From contig NC_085140.1 of assembly GCF_024139115.2 (NCBI RefSeq), positions 418,078,283-418,142,282 on the forward strand: a stretch of 64,000 nt of DNA. The letters run 5' to 3'. Of this stretch, positions 1-11,959 are shown piece after piece (positions within the stretch are counted from its first letter, which is position 1; each line of letters begins with the position of its first letter). The notes under the pieces were generated by a model. That model searched no databases. It saw only the letters and a program-made list of their open reading frames with translations, and had not been told where the DNA came from. The stretch is from Armigeres subalbatus (Eukaryota; Arthropoda; Insecta; Diptera; Culicidae). The position numbers and the translations under genes were made by a program.

Positions 1-4
1 AATA

Positions 5-1396
5 CAGAGGCGTCGCGTGATCATGTGCACTGTTAAAAATATAAACGACTCATCTTCTAGCGCTATCATATTTTTGCCCATTGTGTTTCATCTTCATCAT
101 CAAATAAAAAATTACCATAAAGAGAAACGTTATGCTTTCCAATATGACAAATGAAACATCTATCGATTTAGGTATTCAAAATGATTAAACTGACACTTTT
201 GATTTCAATTTGAGTTATTTCATAACATGAGACGTAGCTTCAATCGTTGGCAGAAAAACGAAATATATTGATAATTATTAATAAAAAAAACTTGTAATTA
301 GAATGTCATATAGATCATTGCCTAAACTTCTCTTCATTAATAATTATTCTATTTTTAGTTTATTTCTTTAGTCAACATTCATTACAAAACAGATATCGAA
401 CAGTTTTAGATACCCCCCCCCTAACAGCGTGGATATTTGCTCATATATTTTTCCTAAATTTGTTTGGGCCATGAACATTCCTGATACCCCCTCCACTTTG
501 TTAGTAACTAACTAACTAACTAACAACTCTAGAGTTGTCCACACGTCTATACGGATAACTCTGTGGATTTTACGAAGAAAACCTTCTAAAAAAAATTTCG
601 AAATGTTTTCCCTTTACATAATCCCTAATTCTGCGGATACTTAATTGTCGGATATAATTAGCGCATTTGTAAACGGCCATAATCTCATTCAACATCAAAT
701 CTAGACCAACATTTGAAAAGGGCGTAACAGCCACATATATAGCTATATTAGTAGACGAAGAATCAGAAGGCATAAATTTTGGCTGTTACGCCCTTTTCAA
801 ATGTTGGTCTAGAAATATTAAAAGCGCTTTTGCTCCGAGGTGTTTATTTATTCAAAGCGGAACTTTCGCCATGAAACGCGAGAGCAGAAATGCTTTTCTT
901 ACGCCTCTCTTCTCTTTCGCATTTGTTTCGAACACGCGCATGTGGTTTGAAGCGGAGTTCGGTAGGCACCAAACCGTGCACCGCCATTGAAGAACGCTCT
1001 GACTACCTACACATCGCCGATTGCGGTTAGAGCAGATGACCTACACATGCAAAATAATGCGTGTATTATGCATGCCAAAGCGATCTCGGCTGAAAATTCC
1101 GTGTTGAAAAAATATGTGGTGGCGGTGGGTCGGTTTGGTATCGTAGAGTAAAATATAACGCGCCTCCATCGCAGCATTTTGGTTGCCTTACATCACATGC
1201 TGCCTATACAAAATCCGTACATATATTCCGTTTATGTATCTTATCGTCAAATTTGTATAAAACATGTGTCAAATGCACATTATCCAAATATATGTTTGAA
1301 TTAGCAAGACAAGAAATCCATCGAAATTTTAATAGTTGGTGACAAAATTGCCACCTGTGCAGTGAACAGGTTGCACATGCGGACGCGACGCCTCTG
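5..1396. mobile_element. Non-autonomous hAT-like DNA element
   Basis: The ends are inverted repeats: position 5 starts CAGAGGCGTCGCGT and the complement of the other end starts with the same 14 bases. CATGTGCA follows in both ends after three mismatched bases. The 8 bases after the right end (1397-1404) are GAGAAATA. The only 4 bases left of the element in the window are AATA, which match the end of that octamer. An 8-bp duplication and CAG-starting ends are typical of hAT elements. No transposase reading frame is present, so it would have to be mobilised in trans. The left flank is cut by the window edge, so half of the duplication is unverified. Confidence 0.7.
700..813. repeat. Perfect 33-bp inverted repeat (stem-loop) inside the hAT-like element
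   Basis: Bases 700-732 (TCTAGACCAACATTTG onward) are the exact reverse complement of 781-813, with a 48-bp AT-rich loop. The arms lie wholly inside the element. They may be remnants of a nested small inverted-repeat element or a folded transcript signal. No coding is visible. Confidence 0.85.
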
Positions 1397-1404
1397 GAGA
1401 AATA

Positions 1405-2200
1405 AGAAGTGAGAATAGGAAAACTAGGAATAGGGTGAGAAATGAGATAACTTTTACTTGCATTTTTTTTTAGGGATAAGTGAAATAAGAAGTGGGAATT
1501 GAGAAGAATTTGGAATCAAGCGTAAGTAATCAGAAGGGTAAAGGAGAAGTTAGAAATAACAATTGAAAATCTAATCCATATTCATTCATTCTTCGTCATT
1601 TGCCTGCTTTTTACTTCTTCCTATTTTTTTAAATTTCCTACACCCTTTTTCTTTCTTCCGTTTTTCAGATTTTTTGTTTTCTTCTTCCTCTCTCTTTCTT
1701 TTTATTCGCTGCTGCTTCCTTCCTTCTTCTCTCTTTTTTTCTTCTTCTTCCTTATTTTATTTTTTCCTATCGATTCTTTCTTTTTCTTTCTTCTGTTTTC
1801 TTTCTTTCTTCTTCCTTTTTCCTTTTAACTTTTTCATTTTTCCTTAATCTTCTTTTTGTCTCTTTTCTCAAGTCTCGTTTCTCACTTCTCGATTATCTTC
1901 TTTTACTCCTTATTACACACTATTCTCATCTTACTTCTCACTTCATATTTATTTTCTTCTTACTCCATTTTTTCATATTAATTCTTACTTCTGTTTTCTT
2001 TCTTTCTTCTTCCTTCTTTTTTCTTTTACCTTCTTCCCTTTTCTTTCATTTTCTTTCTGTCTCACTTCTCAAATCTTGCTTCTCACTTCTCGATAATCAT
2101 CTCTTACTTCTTATTACTCGCTATTCTCAGTTCTCACCTATGACAACTCATTTTTCATCACTCGCCTCCTACTTCTTATTTCTCACTTCACACACTTGAT
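1405..2200. repeat. Pyrimidine-rich low-complexity tract
   Basis: From about 1560 the + strand is mostly C and T, with runs of TTCTTC and TTTCTTTC. The phrase CACTTCTCGAT recurs near 1880 and 2080 with similar flanks, so the tract grew partly by duplication of a roughly 200-bp unit. 1405-1560 is purine-rich and lacks features. Confidence 0.8.
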
Positions 2201-2919
2201 AGGGAAAATCATTCAACTATTCGACATTTGGCCAATTTGCGTTCGGATAAACCAACCTTAGCCACCGTGGATTATGAGCATGATCATGACCATAACGATC
2301 GTAATTGCACAAGACACCAATGTCAACTAGCCAACTAGGACATGTGACTCGCTTTACAAACCCTAATGTGTATAGTCCGGAAGTTTTCGACAAGATCCAT
2401 AACCTTCGGAAGAGTTTATTGTGAATTTCTTGAAGGACATTTGGAAGAAACTCAATAATCAATATGTTTGAGAACATTTTCTGCAAGAAAAAAAAAGTTC
2501 CTTAGTTATTCCAAAGAATTATTGTTTAGAGCTTGTTTTTAGTGGTGAGTGTGGACTGGGAGTAGTTCCAAAGCGTATATTGATAAAGACTTTTATTTTT
2601 GTCTTTATTAGGGAGACTTTTAGCCCGAGGCTGGCTGGTCTCCGTGATAAAGACTTAGTATGTAGCGGTTAGCGGTATATAGAATTCAACGGAATGATAC
2701 TCAACTAGCCAAGTGACATTTACAGCAACTTTTTTTAAAGAAGTTATAAGAAAAACTTTAAAAAATTCTTCAATTATTTATTAAAGCGACTTTCGAACCA
2801 AATACGTGTGGGTCGATTCTGCCAAAGCTGTTCGTAAGGTAAGTTTTTGCCAAATTTACTTGCTGGTTCTTAAAGAGAGAAAATTGTGTTATTGTGGATC
2901 GTAATGTTCACAATTCTGC
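2201..2919. other. No gene recognised
   Basis: Short open stretches exist on both strands but none shows a recognisable domain. A motif near 2590-2640 (GGGAGACTTTTAGCCC) resembles the tail of a dispersed repeat; a related phrase is seen near 41740. Confidence 0.5.
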
Positions 2920-3200
2920 GTGGCGGGACGCCCGCATTCTGTAGATCCTTCCTCTGCATTGGTGGGACGCCCGCAAGAAGAACGGTGTTATTGTGGATCG
3001 GAATGATCGGTGGGACACCCGCATTCAATGTATTCTTCTTCTGCGATGGTGGGACGCCGCATTCAGTAGATTCTTCTTGTGCGTTGGTGGGACGCCCACA
3101 AGAAGAATGGTGTTATTGTGGATCGGAATGATCACAATTCAGCGTGGTGGGACTGAATCAGTAGATTCTTGCGTTGGTGGGACGCTCGCAAGAATTATGA
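2920..3200 (+). repeat. Minisatellite with GGTGGGACGCCCGC core
   Basis: The core GGTGGGACGCC or a close variant recurs about seven times (near 2924, 2961, 3010, 3047, 3086, 3147 and 3177). It is separated by alternating spacers containing TTATTGTGGATCGGAATGAT or GTAGATTCTTC. Open frames across it are repeat-driven and not evidence of a protein. Confidence 0.8.
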
Positions 3201-6200
3201 TTTTATCGTGGATTAGTAAGGTGCTCGTGGAGATTGATTGCATTGAGAAAAAATATCCGCCCATGGTTAATAACAGTTTGTCGATACTATTCCGGTTCGG
3301 TGTCTAGTATTTGTTGCTGGCTGTTTGACATTTATAGCTACACAATGAAATAGACGTGTGCTCAAAGAATGTAAAGTAGTACTGATGATTTGTACTAGAA
3401 GCAAAAGATGGGTTATTAAAAATGATGTTTCCATTGCGAGTTACCACTGCATAGGAATGTCTTGAGAATGATTTTCCATATTTGGGTTGGGTAACCATAA
3501 TGATGGTGTGTCCATAGTGTTTTTCCATTACGAAATTAGATGCTCGATGTACAATAATGCGCCGGAAGTGATCGTTTGATTCGAGATGCCTTTTTATCAT
3601 AGGGAGAGAGTAACCTCATAATTAATAATATGTCGGTAAAGTTAATTTTTATTCTTTAAACATAGATGCCAACCTTTTTTAAGAAGGGGGGAGATGTGTG
3701 GCGTTGGACAGGCTCATAAACATGAATAAGTCTAATATACTGTTCCTCAGTCACATGACATATAGTAGCAGCCATCGCATGCAAGAGACACATTCGCAGT
3801 CAGTCAATTCCTCCTTCATCACAAGATGAGTCGCGTGTGCAAGCCATGTAAACATGATGGGTGATTCATATGTGTGATATTGAATTGCACAGGTACCTAA
3901 CTAATCAGTTGTAGGTGACAAATAAAAAATTGGAATGACTTCAATACTTTTCTATTAAAATAATAATGCTTTCACAGAAATATGACTTTATGTGAATGAT
4001 TTCTTGGAATGACTCCTTAGAACTCTAGCACACACACTTTCACTCCAACATTACAGCATGCCATCGAAACAGAAAGTACTTTTCATTCCAATATTTTAGT
4101 TGCCACCCGTTAGTTAGATTTATACCGCCCACAATTGCATATTTGTCCCATATAAATAGGAAATCCAGCAAAGATGGGACTGATATGCGATCATAGGCAG
4201 TATACATCTTTCGAAGGCAGTCCTTATCCGGATTTTATAGTGATTTTGTGAAACGAAGCTTGAGGGCATTATGAGATTCGAGTTTTCGAGAGTATTTTAC
4301 AATAAAAGTCTTTCAAATATGCAACATGTTTTAATTTAGACATCTTTCGCAGTTTTTAATGAAAAAACGTTAAAAAAAAACTCTTCAAAAATCCTGTAAG
4401 ACATTCTACAGAAAATGATTAATAAATACTACTTGTTTAATACTTGGGCATCGTCGGCACGTTTCGGGTATTCGAATCTATTTTATCTAAAAATAAATCC
4501 AATAAAATCAATACTTTTCTATGCTAAACAACAAATTGTAATTTCAAGTTGAAAGTCAAATTTTCGTTGAAATAAATAGTAAAAACGACAAATTCATTTC
4601 CAGGGCAAGGCTTAAGTAGCCGATAATTGGTGCCTTCCATTTGTGGTAATCGAATAACACGAAATAGTTTCGTGATCTATTTTACGTTCAAGGCTCTATT
4701 GTGGGGGCAGGAACATCGTCCATTCGAGCTAATTACATTATAACCAGCTGGCAGTTCCTGTATGTGAAACACAGAAACCAATATACATAACCACTCATTT
4801 GAGAAGAATGAGCCTTATTAGGAGGGAATGGAATGATGATTTCGTTATATAATTTGTGGAGTAGCCGAAATTGATTGATGGGTAGAGGAGGATCCTAATC
4901 ATGCCATAACAAGCTGATCGGCAGGATGTGTGCAGGACGAGGTGAAAATGGGAGCATATGGAGGATATAATGGCTTCCATAGTTGATTGAATTGGAAACG
5001 CGTTGCGTGACTTGCCGCACTATGGAGATCTGTGACAATGATATCATTTTCGTCCTATAATTTGGGCTTATTAGCTGACAAAAAGTCGAAACACGAAGGG
5101 TTAAGCACTAGCACATCATTGTTTGATTGAAAGCAATTGACTTTGAATGTAAAACTACCGGACAGTTCACTTAAGTGGATGTTAGGTGTTACAAATAATT
5201 TTTCATATTTTGTTTTAGTGGAAATTTGGGACTTGGCAGGTATTTTCGTCCAAAGTTTTATTCCCGTTATCCGAGCGGTTGCATTTCCCAGTTGAGTGTT
5301 TTACAGACATGAAAATAACTTCCCAAATTTTGAAATCAATCGATAATAAACACAAAATTCATCAACATAAAACTTAACGACCAAATATTTTGAAGATAGC
5401 AATATAAATTAATCGTATGCATATTTTTACTTTCAATCAAAAGCTCCTCTGCTGTACGTACACCTGCATCTTAATAACTGTTCCTTCTTATCCCCTCTGA
5501 TAACCACAGTTCAACTTCGATCGAAGCTCCGTCATCATTTATTCAATCAAACGAAACCTTTACCCTTAACCTCATGCTGCTGGCTTGTTTGTTTTCTGGT
5601 ACCCCAGCTCCATTAACAGACAGGAAAATAAGTTCCTCCGTCCGACATAGTAAAAATTCAGCTAACCGTAACCGCAATGAATGGCGCTCAACTCGTAAAG
5701 AGATATGAAACCATCATTGTGTTCAATTAGGCATGCAGTTTCTCTATCGTTTGCTGCTGGCTACCAGCTATGTGTAAGTTCCCTATTATGCATGTGTTGT
5801 GCCGCCGCCCAGTCCGAATAGGTTCAATTTTATGGTTTCGGAGAAAGAAGACTGAATATGCGGTGATATTTGGATCTCTGTGAACAGAGAACGGAAAATC
5901 TGCTCGATGAAAATTCTGCGTTTCTCCAAATACCTTCAATACAACTGTTCAATTTATAGCAACCTTTCTTCAAGAATTTGCATTTGATAGCTTTCTTGTT
6001 TATATTTTCATAGATGTTCCGAAATACAGAAACATTAAAGAATTTTGAAATTCCTCAATTCCTCACGACCGTAGCAGTTTAGCAGAAAATTTCCTACATG
6101 ATAACGCCTATCTATTCTGTTGCATCAGTATGATTGTGAAGAAAACGAACAAACGTTGAATATTTTATAGCTCTATTTATGAACAGCGCATCAGACTAAG

Positions 6201-7378
6201 CTGTTGCCAACATAGAAACGATGTAAAAAAGCATAATAATAAACCCAAGATAATTGAAACCCATATTTGAACGTTTTCTACTAACCACATGATAATGCAC
6301 CATAATGCGGGGCTGTCAAAATGAACTCTCTCCCATTAGGCAGCCAAATGTTGCTTCAACAGCTTACCAATAATACGACCTGTAGGGTACCATTTGCGGG
6401 TCGGTTGTACGATTTTTCTACCAACAAACCATCATCGACGACCCAGGCGAAAACCGTCCGCCCGAGTTACTTTGATTGAGGAATCATTGTCATCCGAAGC
6501 TGCTATTAGTGTCACTCAGTAGGCCGGTTGACGACCGAACCGAACCGACGACGATGATGAACAGATTGGAAGCCGCCGCCCCGGAGGACAGTCTGTTGTT
6601 CCAACTCCAACCGATATGTCTCTGGTACGGGATGATGCACCACGCGAAAACACGAAACCAAACGGAACAAACCACTCACTGCGGTTGTTGTTGCTGTTTG
6701 TCGACATGGGAGTAACATGTTTATGATTGATTTATGTATGTTGCGATCTATGTTTATCACCGGCGAACGCAATTGAGAGGAGAATGGCTTTGGGTTTCGG
6801 TTGGATGGCGTTCGCTCGCTTGATGTGCATTTCACATTGATATATACGTGGCAGACTAAGGACTGAGAGAACGAAACCACAAACTGCATGGTATGATTGC
6901 CACTAAACGATATGGTTGAACAATCTCTATAGCAGCATAGAGAATGTGACTGACTGGGTAATCAACTTCGGATGTTACGAGTATGATTGAACCGGCTGGA
7001 TCGTTCTGTGGTTTTATTGATGAATAATAGATCGTTGGAATGCTATCGATCGTCTCTTCTTCTCATGTAACTAATTACGATTCGTCTGTTAGTAATGGAC
7101 TCCTTAATGGACGAGAATCAAATTTTGACGACTAAAAAATGTTATTTCTTTGGAATGTCTAAACTTCCGAACATTTCGCGGATTCTAGAATGTCACTTTG
7201 GGACAAGCAGATTGATTTTCCCTGAGTTATTTCACTTCTTTGAACTAAGGAGGATGATCTGAACTTTATTTGAAATAAACCTTGCGCTCCTTTTTATTAT
7301 AGATCTTACGACCTGAACTCAAGAACGTTTTGGATGGCCTTCAGTATATTGAAATCCAGGAAAGTCGGTACAGGTAAA
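3201..7378. other. Long stretch without recognised genes or clear repeats
   Basis: I see AT-rich sequence with scattered short open frames and no conserved motif. 6300-6960 is richer in GC and open in several frames on both strands, which is expected by chance in such composition. Nothing here can be assigned a function from sequence alone. Confidence 0.5.
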
Positions 7379-7425
7379 CTTCGATATAACGTACATATTG
7401 TACCAAATTGTACGTTATATCGAAG
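7379..7425. repeat. Short perfect inverted repeat, transposon-end-like
   Basis: CTTCGATATAACGTAC (7379-7394) is exactly complementary to 7410-7425 across a 15-base spacer. Related phrases (TACGTTATATCG, TACGCTATATCGAG) cluster at 15360-15435, so both spots may be ends or remnants of one DNA-transposon family. Confidence 0.55.
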
Positions 7426-7829
7426 CATGACTAATCATCTTTATTTCAAACTACTTAAATGTTGTACTATTATGTACTTTATGGACGAATATTACTTTTT
7501 TATATAAGGCTTAGCTAGCAGTGTGTGAAACAGCTTTTCTTATGAACAATTCCTACAAACTTGTTCGTTATTAAGAAAAATGACCCGAAGAATTGAATTC
7601 TTCATTTTATATCTATATAAAGCACAGGAAATAAGAGGCTAAGAGACACAGGAAATACAAGGCACACCGTTTGCAGGAATATTAATTTATTAAGTATCCG
7701 CGATCTTTAGTAGATTTAAACTAGGCCAGGGTGGGGCACGTGACTCGCCAAATTGAATATTTTCACTGAAATGTAATTATATACGCCAACATTATTCTGA
7801 AAAAAAAAATCTGATATCACACCAATTTT

Positions 7830-8450
7830 GATCAATTTTAATCCAATGGAATTTGTAGAGAAGTTCCTGAATAAAAGTCTGGAGAAATGTAGGATTTTTT
7901 CATCAGAAATTCCTTTGATATTTTTTCCTGAGATTCTTGGAATTTCTTCTTCTTTTCTTCAATAAAACCATACAAAATACCTGAATTCCATCAGATATTT
8001 TGTTGGATGTACTTTCAAGAATGTTTAATACTTCCATGAAGATATTTCCAACAGAATGTTCGAAGGATTTTTTGATGGAATTTTCAACGATGTTGTCAAA
8101 GATTTACTAAAGGATTTCCCAAGAAATTCCAAATGGTATTTCCAAACTATTTCCCAAATGAATTCCTAAAAAATTGAAAGCATTCACCAAAGGATTTTTC
8201 GTTGATATTACCGAAGAACATTCTAAAGGAATTCACTCAGAAATGTTTAAAGAAATCCTGGACTGGCTAAAAATGGCTAAAATATTTTCCGTAGATGTTC
8301 CTAGAGGAGTTTCGGAAGGTATTTCCAGAGAATGTTTAAAAGGAATTCGTGAATATATTTCTAAATGAATGATTCGAAGAATTTCCGAAAGAATTCAAAG
8401 AGGAAGTTTTGAATTCCGAAGAATCTCCTGAGGAAGATTCTGAAGTAAGG
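7830..8450. repeat. Degenerate GGAATTTC/GAATTCC quasi-tandem repeat
   Basis: The block is built from loosely repeated words of the type GGAATTTCTGAAG, AAAGAATTCC and GAAGATTTTC, spaced roughly 24-30 bases apart. Similar blocks occur at 9640-9835, 14283-14850, 15075-15220, 36840-37030 and 43940-44130. Open frames in it are a by-product of the repeat. Confidence 0.65.
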
Positions 8451-8452
8451 TA

Positions 8453-9614
8453 CACTGGGGGAAGTGGAAAAAGGGGGTAAGTGTAAAAATCGACTCGAAA
8501 AATTTCCATTGTACAGACTTTACAGTGTTTACCACACCATAACATTGTGCAAAAATATACTTTAATGTTCACACTAATACTATGTATGTTAAAATCTGTG
8601 TTATACATACACTAACACAGTTTACGCAGGAGCTGTCATTTTAGGTTTCGCGAGAAATTAATTTTTGCATTCATAAAATTAATTCTTACTTGCATAAATT
8701 GTTCCGTTTTCTTGTGATTTTGTACTACATGTGACCATTATAATACAATTTAACTAATCACATTCAGTTTGTAGTGGTTTGTACGATGAAAGCAAATAAT
8801 TTAAAGATTTTACACTTACCCCTGATATCGAACACTGCGGGGGAAGTGGATAATGTTCTTATCACGCAAATTTTTCCTTCCCTTTATTTCCTTCCTATTT
8901 CGATAACTGTGAATCTTAATATGTTCCTTCTTTGTTATCATTGTGATTTCAGTGGTGATTGGACTAATATACATAAGAAAACGCCTGATCAATCCACCTG
9001 TCGGTGTTGATGCCTTTCACATGTTTTACATATGAAAAAAATGTATGAAAAAGATAAAAATAGCACTGATTGTGCACACACATACATACAAACACGCACA
9101 CACAGACATCATCTCAATTCATTAAACTGAGTCGATAAGTTTATAGCACTGTAAGTCTCATTCTTCCTCAAAAAAGTTCATCTTTGGGGCGAACATACAG
9201 ATTTTACGTACACTTAGTGTTTGAGAAGGCACAACCACCCCTCCCCTAGCTATTACAAGAATTCCTTGGGGACCTATTCCTTTAATCCAACGAAATTATT
9301 CAACAAAAGATACTCAGAGCAATTACCGTCTTGATTTTAATCATATATCACTACTGATCACAATTGAAGGTCAAGATAACTTGGGTTTTCCACTTACCCC
9401 ATTTCACTGGGTTAAGTGGAAAAATAACTCCTAAATTTCAAATCTATTTTTATAAATTTCAAGCGACTAAAATGGTATGAATTACCACACAGTTGGTGCA
9501 AAATGGACTGGTTTTGAGAGCCCATAATGATTGAATGCATTTAGATCATTTAAACTGCTTTTACAATGAGTTGAACATGAACTATCGATTTTTCCTTCTC
9601 CACTTCCCCCAGTG
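8453..9614. mobile_element. TA-flanked MITE, CACTGGGGGAAGTGG family, copy 1
   Basis: The ends are inverted repeats starting CACTGGGGGAAGTGG and are flanked by TA on both sides. The subterminal sequence (AAGTGTAAAAATCGACTC) and interior match a shorter copy at 56705-57540. No transposase is present. TA target duplication points to mobilisation by a Tc1/mariner-type transposase. The interior at 9070-9240 shares a CA-rich module with other repeats in the window. Confidence 0.8.
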
Positions 9615-9639
9615 TACCTCAATTCTTAAAATTCATTCA

Positions 9640-9835
9640 TTTTCGATAGAGGAGGAATTTAAAAATGGTTTTTAGATTTATTTTCGAAGTTGTTTCCGGA
9701 GGATTTTCCAAAGAAATCCCTGGGGGAATTTCTGAAGAAAATCTTGAAGCAATGCCCAAAGAAATTCTTGGAGAAATCTAAGAATGTTGGAAGTTCCTTC
9801 AGGAGCTCAATTTAAAAATCCTTCAGGAATTTATA
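9640..9835. repeat. GAATT-rich quasi-tandem repeat, continuation
   Basis: It has the same word composition as 7830-8450 (GGAATTTCTGAAG, GAAATTCTTGG). The MITE at 8453-9614 appears to have inserted into this block and split it. Confidence 0.6.
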
Positions 9836-10167
9836 ATCATCGGGTAAGTTTGCTCAGGGGCCGTACACATATTACGTAAGTACTTATGGGGGTATCGCCG
9901 GGGTGGCTTGGGGATCTTCCCCGCTCCTTGTTTCGTTGCAACTCAACCAATAAGAAGGCCGATCTACTATCGGCGGAAACAATGCCAGATTAGGCCGACT
10001 ACGAAACCAGGGAATGACGACGGTTCTTGCCGGGCTTTTCAACTTAAAAACAGTGGGGTTGTTCTCAACGCCTTCCCTTGATCCACACACTTTCTTCTCT
10101 ACTCTTCAACTTCCAACTTTGGTAACTTTGTAACATCCGTTCGCTTGAAAATACTTCGGAATAGTGA
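9836..10167. other. Mixed repeat fragments, no gene
   Basis: The phrase GGCCGTACACATATTACGTAAG at 9859 has a counterpart at 31988, so this is probably a dispersed element end. 9900-10090 is GC-richer and open on the minus strand but shows no domain I recognise. Confidence 0.45.
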
Positions 10168-10476
10168 CCCGGGCAGAAGCCATAAACAGAATAACAAAAC
10201 ATGGATTTGATTGATATAAGAAATAAAAAAGGCAACAATATTAAAAAAAATCACCGCAATATCATTTAAATAACAAAATATGCTATAAGAACAAACTAAC
10301 GGCACATGATATTGGTCACTTCTTACGAATAGCATAACTTGATCTCTTCGTGATATTTTAGTGCAAATTATTGATATTGTCGTCTGATCTTTTATCTCTT
10401 ATATCAATCATGTCCATATCTCATTTTGCTATCTTATTAATATTTGATATTATTGAGCTATTTTCGTCTACTCGGG
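10168..10476. mobile_element. MITE with CCCGGGCAGAAG ends, copy 1
   Basis: The left end CCCGGGCAGAAG and the right end CGTCTACTCGGG are imperfect inverted repeats. The 309-bp body matches the split copy at 49514-50532 almost throughout. Shared phrases include GATTTGATTGATATAAGA and ATAGCATAACTTGATCTC. There is no coding capacity. Confidence 0.75.
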
Positions 10477-11298
10477 GACCGCATCCCATGTCATGACCTA
10501 CTTTTCCGGGTCAGTCACCTCGTCTCATAGTATTGTCGGCGTAGCACCAAGTTAGAATTCGGAAGTCGGGACTTCCGAACCGAACTTTCTTCCGAAGTTT
10601 TATTTGTCAAACTAATTGATGCGTTGTTTAGCGCATCTTTAGGCGAATCCAGCGCACTACTTTCGAAGTTGGGAAAGTTGCCTGTATCTGGAGAAAAATC
10701 CAACTTCGGTATAAAAAGCGGTATAAATTTATTCCGGATACACAATATCGGCCCAAATACGCCACCTCTTAATGGCTACTTAACGAAGGGTCAGCTTCTG
10801 GCCCTCTGGTGTTGGGCTGGAGGACTATGCTGAGTGGTTGGATGCGGTCACGGTGTCTTTTTTCAATAACTTTATTTCAAAAAATTCGGCTTGCCTGAAA
10901 TTTTGCCACATGACAGAGGAGGCATATACCTTTCATTTGCGACCGGGATGTAAATAATCTGTCGGGGGGTCTAGTACAACTTTTTTTTTAAGTTAGATGA
11001 TCGTGTTTCATAGCGAAAACATGTACCATTCCCAAATTGTTCTTTGAATCATTCGGAATCAGAAGCATAAACGCATTAGTATAAATAAAAACATCCAAAA
11101 AGAAGTAAAAGCGCAGCAAAAAAGCCGTTTTGTAATTTGGAAAAATAATTTTCCATCGGGACGAAGTTCGTCAGGTCAGCTAGTACTAAATATTTTTGCA
11201 CCTCTAGAGTACTGGCGGAATTGACAAAGTACAACCTGACCACCCGCTCACTACGGCCCTGATGTGCGTCTCCAACGCAACTGATTATTTTTGTCTGT
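10477..11298. repeat. Repeat remnants including a half-copy of the 14-kb palindrome arm
   Basis: About 10866-10997 matches one arm of the palindrome at 13922-14232; both contain CATTTGCGACC, GGATGTAAATAAT and GTCGGGGGGTCTAGT. The block ends near 11165 with ACGAAGTTCGTCAGGTCAGC, which reads like the end of a common insect repeat class. No gene is recognised. Confidence 0.6.
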
Positions 11299-11829
11299 TT
11301 GGTTTATGACAAACGCGCATCCCGTGTTGTTCCTTCGTCGGATCTCAAGAACATAAAATTCAAAACGAAACCGAAAAGCCACGAGGAAAATCAAAACTCA
11401 GTTTGTGTATTGTGTTTAAAGAAGAGCAGTTTAAGAACAATTTCCGAAAAATCTAAGCATCTCATTAAACTTCATTTTCTGCCAGATATCGAGGTAAAAT
11501 GTTGGCACTATCCCAGAAATTTCTTAAGATTTGCAGTCGTTGCTCGTTCTCGCTTAGGAAAGAGAGAATATAGAAGTTCATCGCTCTGAAAATTATCCCC
11601 GCGTTTCCACAAGAAATGAGATGATTTGTGCATGGCATGTGACGTGTGTGCCGCTAGTCGCGTAACCTTACCAAACCTGTCCAATCTTACGAAGAAGGCT
11701 AAAAAACGTGGGCGGCCGTTCGCTACAGATACAGAATTCGAAAAAGCGCGTACTGCAAAGTTTTGCACGGCATGTTTTTCGGAAATAGCACAAGGCAAAA
11801 AACATACGTGTTCCCTCATCGAACGATAG
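11299..11829 (+). pseudogene. Broken N-terminal zinc-binding region of transposon-derived gene
   Basis: In pieces the + strand encodes a cysteine-rich region. The first piece has CVLC followed by a basic helix (HLIKLHFLPD). The second, after a frame change near 11520, reads ICSRC. The third, from 11626, reads CDVC, KKAKKRGRPF and then FCTACFSEIAQGKKHTC. This order of cysteine pairs, an AT-hook-like KKRGRPF and a final CxxC looks like a DNA-binding N-terminus belonging to the gene at 11960-13381. At least one frameshift separates the pieces, and more disruption is likely at 11830-11960. No ATG starts the first piece. The match to similar uncharacterised proteins in other invertebrates is from memory only. 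Confidence 0.5.
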
Positions 11830-11959
11830 AAAAATCTTCTGGAGTTTTTGCGAGGTGAGCTGAGCTGATGATGGATCGATCGCTCTTTCCAACATAAGAG
11901 GACGACCTTCACTATGGACATGTGGATCTTCAGGTTTATCCACAAAGAAATGTCTATCC

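Noticed and set aside
2886..3307. Two overlapping frames across the minisatellite
   Set aside because: Both are produced by the repeated GGTGGGACGCC unit being open in more than one frame.
6476..6889. Overlapping frames on both strands near 6.5-6.9 kb
   Set aside because: Four frames are open over the same bases, none with a domain; chance in locally GC-rich sequence.
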